Source: Neocallimastix lanati (nom. inval.) (taxonomy: Eukaryota; Neocallimastigomycota; Neocallimastigomycetes; Neocallimastigales; Neocallimastigaceae). From it: a DNA stretch of 12,500 nt. Shown here in pieces: positions 1-8,394 of the stretch (positions are counted from its first letter, which is position 1; each line of letters opens with the position of its first letter). The stretch covers positions 227,501-240,000 of the forward strand of contig JACVTC010000070.1 in assembly GCA_016946835.1 (NCBI GenBank), in the 5' to 3' direction. A model generated the notes under the pieces. The model did no database searches. It was not told where the DNA came from and saw only the letters and a list, made by a program, of their open reading frames with translations. The translations under genes were made by a program, and so were the position numbers.

Positions 1-1079
1 AAATATTAAATGTATAAAAAGTACCTGTAATATAAAAATATCAATAATGTATGCTTTACAATAATAAAAAATATAGAAATAATAAAATAGAAATAATAGA
101 TGAATATGAAAATAAAAAAATGTTAGTAATAAATATATCAATAAATAGCATTATAATGGAAATAATATAATATAAAAAATTTTTATATAGCAAAAAATAT
201 AGAATATATGGATATTAAATAATATAAAAATAATATAAATTAAAATTATAATAAATTAAAATTAAATGTATATATAATATAATATAATATAGTCAACATA
301 ATATAAATATATAATATTTTTAATAATAATGAAATAAATAATTGAATATATTTTGATACAATAAAATAAAATTTATTTATTATAATTAGGATAAAAATAT
401 TTTTATTTTACATTTTGGATAAAAAGATATAAAACTTTAAAAGTTTATTAAAAAGCAAAACAAAATAAAGAAAAAATATAGTTACATTATAACAATTAAT
501 ATTAATTTTTTTTTTTTTTTTACTTTGTTTTTTTTTCAACTAAATATAATTTCTTATTTTCTTTAAAATAAGATATTAAATTAAGTAATTTTAATATTTA
601 AAGTAAAATTATTTATATGAAGTATAAATCAATAAAAAGGTTTAATTAAGACTTTATAATTGTAACATAAAATAAATTTTATTTTGCGAATAATTTACAA
701 ATAAATATAAAATAATTCAATTTTATTTTATCTTTTGTTTATTAATAAAATATTGTTACATGTATGTATTTTAAATATATAAATATATATATATTATTAT
801 GATTAATTTAAATAGTTCAATATATATTCAGGAAATTTCTAACTTTTTTATTATTTTTCTAATTGTACTAAAATTTTTATTTGAATGGCTTGAAAAAAAA
901 AAAAAAAAAAAAAAAAAATTTTTAATACTTATTTTAATAACAAAGAGACAGTAATAACAATATTCGAAATAAAAATTAAAGATAAAAATTGTAAGTTTGC
1001 TATTATATCAAATTTCTATAAATTTAAATAAATGGTGAAATTATACATATACTTATTTTTCAACAATACTTTATTAAAT

Positions 1080-1123
<44 letters not shown>

Positions 1124-1185
1124 ACATTTAAAAATAATAGTTAGAATAAAAATAATAGAATTTAATAAATAGAATTAATTTTAAT
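1..1185. other. Intergenic AT-rich DNA, no gene seen
   Basis: I see no coding stretch, RNA gene or dispersed repeat here. The sequence is almost pure A/T with mixed-phase short runs. Long homopolymers include an A run near 893-918 and a T run at 1084-1116. The T run lies about 70 bases before the first ATG of the next gene, so it may belong to that gene's promoter or 5' UTR; this is only positional inference. Nothing marks a 3' end of an upstream gene. Confidence 0.7.
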
Positions 1186-1595
1186 ATGAATATTAATTCA
1201 TACATAAATATTAAAACCTCTATTTATCAATCTAGTGACAAAATTAATGCTGGAATAGTATCAAAAACAATGACTATAAATGAATTTAATTTTGTGAATG
1301 ATTATATGAAATTTAATAATAACAATAATAACAATAACAGAAACATTTACGAAAGTTATAATAATTCGAATTATAGTAGTGACAACAATAAACAAAATAT
1401 AAATAATTGGAATACGAATAATATTAATAATAGAAATAATAATAATAATAATAATACAAATTATTCTTCAAATCCTTCAGTAATTGAAAAATCAAGAAAA
1501 GGTAAATTATTTAATATAAATATTTTTCATATTATTATTATTATTATTATTTCTATTATTATTATTATTATTTCTATTATTATTATTATTTTTGC

Positions 1596-1638
<43 letters not shown>

Positions 1639-1749
1639 AATAGAGAAGGATGAAACTAATTTTTTTATTAATATAATTATTATAATAAATATATACAATA
1701 ATTAAAAATAAATAATAAAAAATTCAAAAATTTAAAAATTTAAAATAAA

Positions 1750-1785
<36 letters not shown>

Positions 1786-2934
1786 ATTAGCTGAGCAAAC
1801 AATGAATACCAATAGAATCCAAAATCAAACCCCTCAACAACAGTCTAATTTACAAGAACTTGACCAAACTTTTAACCAAATGCATCCCAATATAAATCAA
1901 TTTCAAAGTACTACGGTTCCAAGACAAAGATCATTACCTAATATGAATTCAAATTCAAAATTTCCACCCCAAGGTATAAGCAATCAATCTAATAATTTAA
2001 TTTTAAGTTCTTTGGAACAACAATATTTCACCGACTTTTTAGAATCATTTCTTGGAGATACAGATACTGAGGCTAATTTTATGAATAATAATCTATTACA
2101 AAATCATTCATCATTTAATAATATGAATAATGAATTAAGTATGAAAGAACCATTATTCCATTTACATAATTCTAATTCAAATATATGTTATCCCGTTGTA
2201 AATAATATATCAGTACCTTCTAATAATCCTAATTCAACTAGAAATAATACACCAAATCCAAACATATTACCTTCAACTGAACCTCCATCATCTCAACCTT
2301 TAAATATCATTAAATCAGTTAATCAAAATTCATTACCATCACCTAATGAAATAATGGAAGGTAAAATAAATATATTAATATTTAATCTCTAAAAATAATC
2401 TATCTATTTATTTATCTATCTTTCTATCTATATATATATATTAGAAATAATAATAAAATAAAATAAGATAAATTTATATGTGTAAATTTTTAAAAATATA
2501 AATATTAATATCATTTAATTTTTTTTTTTATCCTCCTATTATTTCTTTTATATATAAATATTATATAAGTTCCAAAAATTAAGGCTTCTCTAAATTCTAA
2601 CTTTTTAAGCCCTCCAATTTCAATTCATAGTACGAGCATTCAACAAAGTCCATTAAATTCAAATTCAAATGATATAGATAAACTATTTAATCCATTAGAT
2701 TCATCAACATTTAATGTAATTTCAGATAAACAAAATATAAATAAAGGATCTATTAATAATGAAATTTCTAGAAGTGCAGTTATTACTCCTTCAATTTCCA
2801 CTACTTCTTTTAATACAACAATCAATAACTTTGCATCTTCACCTAATCATACTAGTATAAATAATAATAATAATAATAATATTAATAATAATAATATTAA
2901 CAATAACAATAATAATAATATAAGTAACAACATC

Positions 2935-2998
<64 letters not shown>

Positions 2999-4080
2999 TT
3001 AATAATATTAATAATAATAATGAAACAAATAAACCAACTCGAGGTAGACGTGGTCGTCCAAGACTTTCAGCTAATAAAACAAATTCTAATAATAATACTA
3101 CTACTACTACAATGGATAATTCACTAAATTCAAAACAAGTTCCTAAAAGCAGCAGTAGTGTAAAATATAAAAGAAAAAGAAAAGTTATTGATATGTTAAC
3201 CCCAAGTCAACAAAGTAAATTAGAAACTTTAAATATTATTTATAATGTTAATACTATAGGTAAAAATAAAAGAAATGCAAATAAAAATAAAGAAAATGAA
3301 AAACCTACTCAATCAGGAAATGAAACCTTGGATAATACCCAAAATCCCTCTAGTATTAGTAACAATAATAATTCTGATTTAAATGATGCTCATAGCATAA
3401 ATTCCAATATTGATCAAACGGAAGAAAAAGATCTTAATAAAAGTGAAATTAAAAAACAGAAAAAAAGTGAGAGAAAGCAAACTAAAGAATTATTAACTGA
3501 AGAAGAAAAAAGAGCTAATCATATTGCTTCAGAAAAAAAGAGACGTAATTTAATTCGTTTAGGTTTCCAAGAATTAACTGATTTAGTTCCTGGTTTAAAG
3601 CTTTCAGCAGGAGTTGGGATGGATGGTTCATTAATGTCATTCAATAATAGTAAAAGTACTATACTTTTCAAGGCGGTGGAATACATAAAGCAATTAGAAA
3701 CAAGAAATAAAGAATTAACTAAACAAATAGACACGTTACGTCATAAAATATGTATTGATGAACGTTTATATTCTGTTGCTACCATCAATACAGTTCCTTC
3801 TGGTTCAACACCACCACCACCACCACCACATCAACCTTCTTCTTCATCTCAAAATCCTTCTGGTGCTCCACGTCAAATTCCTTCTCATCTCCCTTCAAAT
3901 TCAAATATACATAATCTCTACTCAATTCATAATTCATCACATCCCTCTTCAACTCCAACAAAACCATCTTCAAATTCTCTTCCTAATGTAAATATTAATT
4001 TTAATCCATATATGAATATGAACATGAATATGAATATGAATATGAATTCTTATCAATCTAATTCTAATAACATGATGTAA
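1186..4080 (+). CDS. bHLH-leucine zipper transcription factor with AT-hook (Ino4/Mlx-like), three exons
   Basis: The model is join(1186..1501,1791..2360,2570..4080), 2397 nt, 798 residues plus stop. All junctions are GT-AG and both introns are phase 1, so the frame is kept throughout. An in-frame stop at 1156-1158 precedes the ATG. The N-terminus (1-105) is Asn-rich. LSSLEQQYFTDFLESFL (177-193) looks like a short conserved or activation motif. Residues 393-446 are almost only Asn with a few Ile and Ser. RGRRGRPRL (453-461) is an AT-hook. KYKRKRK (494-500) could be a nuclear localisation signal. The bHLH-zip spans about 606-689: basic region HIASEKKRR with His613, Glu617 and Arg621, the H-E-R set known to read CACGTG; a long loop; helix 2 starting SKSTILFKAVEYIKQL; then leucines 671, 678 and 685 at heptad spacing. 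The Arg excludes an SREBP-type Tyr. The C-terminus has a Pro run, Ser/Pro-rich sequence and an Met-Asn repeat. The expected role is a DNA-binding dimer in the nucleus; partner and targets are unknown. Exon 1 is less certain: ATG 1802 (residue 110) is an alternative start. Confidence 0.9.
1502..1790 (+). other. Intron 1 of the bHLH-zip gene
   Basis: The donor is G|GTAAAT and the acceptor is AATTAG|CT; the intron is 289 nt and phase 1. Joining 1501 to 1791 gives codon GCT and reads straight into the ATG-containing frame at 1802. The intron carries long ATT runs (1531-1636) and an A run at about 1753-1782. Read through, it would add an Ile-only hydrophobic tail and stop after 1650. It could instead lie in a 5' UTR if translation starts at 1802. 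Confidence 0.75.
2361..2569 (+). other. Intron 2 of the bHLH-zip gene
   Basis: The donor is AAG|GTAAAA and the acceptor is TATAAG|TT; the intron is 209 nt and phase 1. The upstream frame hits a stop at 2390-2392 and the downstream frame is closed by TAA at 2566-2568, directly overlapping the acceptor. Both frames therefore need this splice. The next AG (2581-2582) would put the exon out of frame. Confidence 0.85.
2860..3021 (+). repeat. In-frame AAT trinucleotide tract coding Asn
   Basis: This is a nearly uninterrupted AAT repeat with a few ATT, AGT and AAC codons, giving about 54 residues of Asn with some Ile and Ser just before the AT-hook. It stays in frame with the exons on both sides. 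It is likely length-variable between alleles. Such Asn tracts are usually disordered linkers. Confidence 0.9.
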
Positions 4081-4257
4081 GTTTTAAATAAATAAATAAA
4101 AAAAAAAAAAAAAAAAAAATCTATCGCCACATCTTCTTACCATTCTATCCTAATATAAAAAATATAAAAAAATTTTATCAAATTTTATCCAATAAGTAAA
4201 AAAAAAAAATCTCTTCTATCCTTAAAGTTTTTTTTTTTTTATCAATTAAATAATCCA

Positions 4258-4301
<44 letters not shown>

Positions 4302-4935
4302 ATTAAATACATAAAACTTAATTTTTTATGATAGAGATATATTTGTATTATATAAATAATATAAAAAAAAAATTACAAATAAAGCAAATTAATATACATA
4401 ATTTTATTAAATAGAAAATATTTAATATGTATGTATGAATATAGATTAAATAAAAATTAGAAAAAACAAATATATATATATATATATATATATTATTTTC
4501 TAATTTTTTTTTTTTTTTTTTTCTAAATCAATAATTAATAATATTATTTATATAATAAAACTATAAATAGTATTAAATTTCTTATTTTATTATTATAAAA
4601 ATACTTATACTTTATACTTATAGAATATATATATAAATAAAAAAAAAATTAATGATATGTTAATTCTTAATTTATTTATATAATACTGTAATAATATATA
4701 AATAAAATCGCAAGACAATATTTAAAAAAAAATTGTATATGACATTAAAAATATTATTTATGTAAATAATTATCCATTTTATATTCATATATATATATAT
4801 ATATAATAAATATAAATATATGTTTTAGTCCTATTTAATCATAAAAGTTTTTTTTTTTTTTTTTCCATATCTTTTATTAAATAATAAATTTCTATAAACA
4901 TCATTTTTTAAATTAAAGATTTAAATTTATTGGAT

Positions 4936-4987
<52 letters not shown>

Positions 4988-5192
4988 TAAAACTTTAATA
5001 ATAATATTTCATTTGGAGATATTTAATATTTAATATTTTTTTTTTAATTACTTTCTCTTAATATAATTAAATAATAATAATAATATAAATAATAGTAATA
5101 ATTATAATAATAATAAGAGAAAAGGGTATTGTCAATTTCTTAAATTCAAATGAGTTTTTTATTATTTTCTCTAAAAAAAAAAAAAAATAAAT

Positions 5193-5306
5193 AAATAAAT
5201 AAATTCAATTAAAAATAATAGTTATTTAGAAATAATAATAAATAATAATAAAAAAAAAATAAATAAATTCAATTAAAAATTTAATAGTTATTTGGAAATA
5301 ATAATA
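5193..5306 (+). repeat. 64-bp tandem duplication, two copies
   Basis: AAATTCAATTAAAAAT at 5201 recurs at 5265. In both copies it is followed by AATAGTTATTT, then A or G, then GAAATAATAAT. The copies differ by a short insertion (extra TT) and a substitution in TTTAGAAA versus TTTGGAAA. The period is about 64 bases. The non-simple middle of the unit makes this more than a microsatellite coincidence. Confidence 0.75.
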
Positions 5307-5448
5307 ATTATATTTTTTTTTTATTTCATTATTTTTATAATTTTTATAATTTTTATTTTTATTTATTTATTTTTTTTTATTTTTTTTTTTTTTTGATTAT
5401 ATATACATAATTTTTTCTATATGTTATTAAATAAATATTGATTTAGCT

Positions 5449-5517
5449 TATGATACTCTTTACTGAAATAATAATAATTATTATTATAGTAATTATTATT
5501 ACCACTAAAGTATTATA
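5449..5517. repeat. Imperfect inverted repeat / hairpin
   Basis: The outer arms are TATGATACT (5449-5457) and AGTATTATA (5509-5517), which pair at 8 of 9 positions. The arms continue inward through CTTTACTG against CACTAAAG-type sequence and then AATAATAATTA against TAATTATTATT. The result is a stem of roughly 28 bases with small bulges. It could be a miniature foldback element or just extrusion-prone DNA. No terminal duplication is evident. Confidence 0.5.
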
Positions 5518-5683
5518 ATAAATTTCAAATGAATGATTAATATTAATTTAAATTGTGGGTAAAATGAATAACATTATCCATAATAATAGTAGTAATAAAA
5601 ATAATTTACAATAATAATAATAATAATAATAATAATAATTATCAATTTATTAATGATATATATACATTACATTAATTTGTAAT

Positions 5684-5715
<32 letters not shown>

Positions 5716-5737
5716 GTAAATAAAAACATTTAATTTC

Positions 5738-6162
5738 TGTTAAGTCCTAAATAACAAACCATGAAGGTCTCAACACACCATATGCAACTGTCACATAAGG
5801 TTTTCTGGATCGACTCTGCGCATACCTTCATAATTTATATGAGGTATTTTCTCACTACCCTGGGTTTCCCCTATCCCTATCAATGAAGTTGGAAGTTCGC
5901 TCACCATGGGTAAATATAATTTAAATACTGTCTCTGATTCTACTCAGGTCTTGTGTTAAAGGGTTCTACGTGCGTATTTAGGATGAGCAAAGAATACTAG
6001 TAAATAATTTGTTATATTTAATGTATTATAATATATTTACTAACAAATCTAACTATTCGTCAATCTAATTGGTATGACCAATTAGTAAAGATTGTGGCTT
6101 CGTAAATTCATTGTGGTGACTCATATATATTAAATATTACACGATTATGAGTTGTACTAACA
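5738..6162. mobile_element. Probable solo LTR (copia-type ends)
   Basis: This 425-bp island is clearly richer in G and C than its flanks, most strongly at 5740-6000. It begins TGTTAAGTCC and ends GTACTAACA, so the ends form the TGTTA/TAACA inverted pair typical of Ty1/copia LTRs. It contains a 9-bp hairpin, CTAATTGGT-ATG-ACCAATTAG (6066-6086), and an ATG-led 41-codon frame from 5761 that resembles nothing I know. No primer-binding site or purine tract lies on either side, which suits a solo LTR. The flanking pentamers (ATTTC and TATAT) do not match, so the target duplication is missing or decayed. The orientation is unknown. A structured non-coding RNA is the main alternative, since GC islands in such genomes are often RNA genes. 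Confidence 0.4.
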
Positions 6163-6212
6163 TATATGTATATTCAGATATATACAGAAGTCAAAAAAAA
6201 AAAAAAAATTAT

Positions 6213-6421
6213 AACTGAAAATATTTTGTAAAAAATATAAAAAATATATTCTGTAAAAATTTTATATATATAGTAGGAATTTAGAATATATTTTAAAGAT
6301 CAATTTTACTTAAAAAAAAATTATATAATATTTATAAAAATTAACTGAAAATATTCTGTAAAAAATTATATATATAGTAGGAATTTAGAATATATTTTAA
6401 AGATCAATTTTACTTAAAAAA
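6213..6421 (+). repeat. Tandem duplication next to the LTR-like island
   Basis: AACTGAAAATATT followed by TTGTA or CTGTA starts at 6213 and again at 6343. A 56-base block is identical at 6262-6317 and 6366-6421; it includes AGTAGGAATTTAGAATATAT and ends in ACTTAAAAAA. The first copy holds an extra internal partial repeat of about 25 bases, so the offset is 130 at the left edge and 104 in the core. High identity in otherwise fast-changing DNA suggests a recent duplication. Confidence 0.85.
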
Positions 6422-6901
6422 TGAGATCAAATATTTTAGTTATAACGGTTAATGAAAATATTAATAAAAATCTTTATTAAAGAATATAATTAAATTTAAG
6501 AAAGTTAAAATAGCCAAAATAAATAAATAATTCATTTGGTGAGTTATTATTTATATTTCGAGTGATCAAAGGTATTTAAAGAAAAATAAATAAAACTTGT
6601 ATTTGCTAATTAATAATATAAAAATAAAGGATAATAAGTAAATAATATACTATTAATATAACATTAAAAAAAAATAAAAAATAAAATAAATAATATTTGT
6701 ATTTATTATTATAAATAATGATTTTACTAATAAAAATTAATCTCATTTATAAATTGTTATTATTTTAATATTTATATTATCATTAAATTTATAAAAAAAA
6801 AAAAGTTTTTTTTTTTTATAAATTATTTTAATTATTTTATATATAATGAAATGAATTTTAATTAATAACAAATTATAATGTATTTTTTTTTATGAATATT
6901 C

Positions 6902-6938
<37 letters not shown>

Positions 6939-7329
6939 TGATGTATATTAATTAATATAAAATAGTGAATTATTTAATTTATTTCTTAATATATTAGAAT
7001 ATATTGTATTTGATCCTGTTTAAAACAAGATTATAATAAGGTTCCATTATTTTAATTAAAAACATTATTTAAAAAGGTTTTTTTTTTATTAATAAATGAA
7101 TAAATAAATAAAATTTATCATTTTTATCATTACAAATTTTTACTTTATTGATAATAATAAAAAAAAAAAAATGAATAGTTCTTTAATATTAATGTAAAGT
7201 TTTAATACTTCTTATTTATTTATTTTCTTTTTTTTTTTTTTTATAAAATTGAATATAATTAAAAAAGTTTTCTTGTATGAAATTAATAGATATAAAAAAA
7301 AATAAAAATAAAAATAAAAAATATAAAAA

Positions 7330-7430
7330 TAAAAATTAAAATAAATCATTAAAAATAAAAAAAAAAAATTTAACCAAGGAATATAAACTATTTAATATTT
7401 TTTTATATTTATTTATTCCTTTTTTTTTTT
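7330..7430 (+). repeat. Diverged dispersed repeat, copy 1
   Basis: TAAAAATTAAAATAAATCATTAAA, split here as TAAAAATTAAAATAA plus ATCATTAAA, is followed by an A-rich stretch, then GGAATATAAACTATTT and TATATTTATTTATTCCTTTT. The same order of blocks recurs at 8062-8178. The simple composition means part of the similarity may be chance. Confidence 0.4.
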
Positions 7431-7554
7431 TAATTTTTTAATTTACAATATATATATATTTTTTATTTATTTTTTTTTTTTTTTATTTATTTAATAAAAA
7501 TAAGGATTTATTAATTAAAAAAAAAAAAAAAAAAAAAACGGTTTTTTTTATATT

Positions 7555-7720
7555 CTTAGTGGCTATATTACCACGTGATTTTAATTAATAATAATCTAAT
7601 TGAATATAACTAATTATATATTAAAAATGTAGGTGGCTTATTAATTAAAATGATGTTTATTATATTAGAATTTAATAGAGGATTAATCAATAATTCAGGG
7701 CAATAAAATTATAATGTCTT
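7555..7720. mobile_element. Possible diverged fragment of the 5738-6162 LTR-like element
   Basis: AATCTAATTG followed by an AATTA block and then GTGGCTT (about 7596-7639) parallels the same order of blocks in the first island (6061-6100). Where they differ, several changes are G-to-A or C-to-T. The patch is richer in G and C than its surroundings and contains CACGTG at 7572-7577. No terminal TG...CA ends are recognisable. It could equally be unrelated regulatory DNA. Confidence 0.3.
7572..7577. promoter_or_regulatory. CACGTG E-box, candidate bHLH site
   Basis: I found only one CACGTG in the window. It lies about 820 bases upstream of the start codon at 8395. It is the site class expected for a bHLH factor with His, Glu and Arg in the basic region, such as the one encoded at 1186-4080. 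There is no proof that it is used, and it is far upstream for a fungal promoter. Confidence 0.25.
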
Positions 7721-7840
7721 AAAAATTATATCGATAATAATGTATTAATGCATTAAATATAATTAATGTTTTTTTATCAATTTATTTATTTATTTATTTA
7801 TATATTATTAATTTTTTGATATTGTTTATTTTTTTTTTAT

Positions 7841-7876
<36 letters not shown>

Positions 7877-7897
7877 TTAATTTTATATTTTATATTT

Positions 7898-7943
<46 letters not shown>

Positions 7944-8061
7944 TTTTTATTAATAATATTTAAATTATTAAATAATAAAATTTTATCGTTAATTCGAAGA
8001 TATATTTACAACAAAAATATTTTATTGAAAAGATTAAAAAAAAAAAAAAAAAATAAATAAA

Positions 8062-8178
8062 AATAAAAATTAAAATAAGTTATTAAAGAGAAAAAAAATA
8101 AAATAAAATAAAAAATAAATAATCAGAAATATAAAGTATTTATACTTTTATATTTATTTATTTATTTATTCCTTTTTT
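8062..8178 (+). repeat. Diverged dispersed repeat, copy 2
   Basis: AAAAATTAAAATAA plus GTTATTAAAG, an A-rich middle, then GAAATATAAAGTATTTATA and TATTTATTTATTCCTTTT repeat the block order at 7330-7430, about 740 bases away on the same strand. TTTATTCC before a T run is the least trivial shared piece. Confidence 0.4.
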
Positions 8179-8394
8179 AAAATTTTCATATAAAACAATC
8201 TTAGAAAGGAATTGAATTAAATATATTTTATATTTTCTCTATCTTTTTAAAATTAAAATAAATAAATAAATAAACAATATATATATATATGTATATATAA
8301 TTTTTTTTTTTTTTTTTTTTTTTTTTCTTTGTTATTTTATTATATTATTTTATAAAAAAAAAAAGAAAATAAATTAATATTTTTTTTAGTCACA

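Larger units (their letters stand above)
4081..5737. other. Intergenic simple-sequence DNA
   Basis: This is the 3' flank of the bHLH gene followed by gene-free AT DNA. AATAAA occurs at 4087-4092, 7 bases after the stop, but this motif is trivial in such sequence. Major homopolymers are A at 4263-4299 (37) and 4944-4985 (42), and T at 5685-5714 (30). There are TA runs near 4470-4491 and an AAT run near 5608-5638. Two structured items are listed separately (5193-5306 and 5449-5517). No coding or RNA gene is seen. Confidence 0.7.
6422..8394. other. Intergenic AT-rich DNA upstream of the secreted-protein gene
   Basis: I see no coding sequence here. The segment includes A runs at 6905-6934 and 7519-7538, T runs at 7901-7940 (40) and 8301-8326, and an AAT run near 7843-7876. 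A GC-elevated patch (7555-7720) and a pair of similar segments (near 7330 and 8062) are listed separately. The 235 bases before ATG 8395 would hold the promoter and 5' UTR. TTTTTTTAG just before TCACAATG could be a leader-intron acceptor, but this is unproven. Confidence 0.6.

Noticed and set aside
1507-1698. Minus-strand Asn-rich 63-codon frame
   Set aside because: It is the reverse complement of the ATT runs in intron 1.
2640-3973. Minus-strand frames opposite the bHLH exon (2640-2825, 3519-3734, 3785-3973) and the plus +2 frame at 3755-3991
   Set aside because: All overlap the bHLH-zip exon, whose conserved domain fixes the true frame.
4263-4985. Long A runs as tails of retroposed genes
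   Set aside because: No coding or SINE-like body lies next to them and no target duplications are visible; they look like genome-wide homopolymers.
5661-5714. CATTAC...GTAATG hairpin followed by 30 T, resembling an intrinsic terminator
   Set aside because: The stem is only 6 bp and A/T-rich, the genome is eukaryotic, and T runs of this length are everywhere here.
5805-5825. Minus-strand GAGTCGATCC looking like a tRNA B box
   Set aside because: It lacks a base relative to the consensus, and no A box or cloverleaf fits around it.
5885-5915. GGAAGTTCGCTC resembling the CR-I element of RNase P RNA
   Set aside because: No convincing CR-V partner or P4 pairing could be found by eye; kept only as part of the ncRNA alternative for the island.
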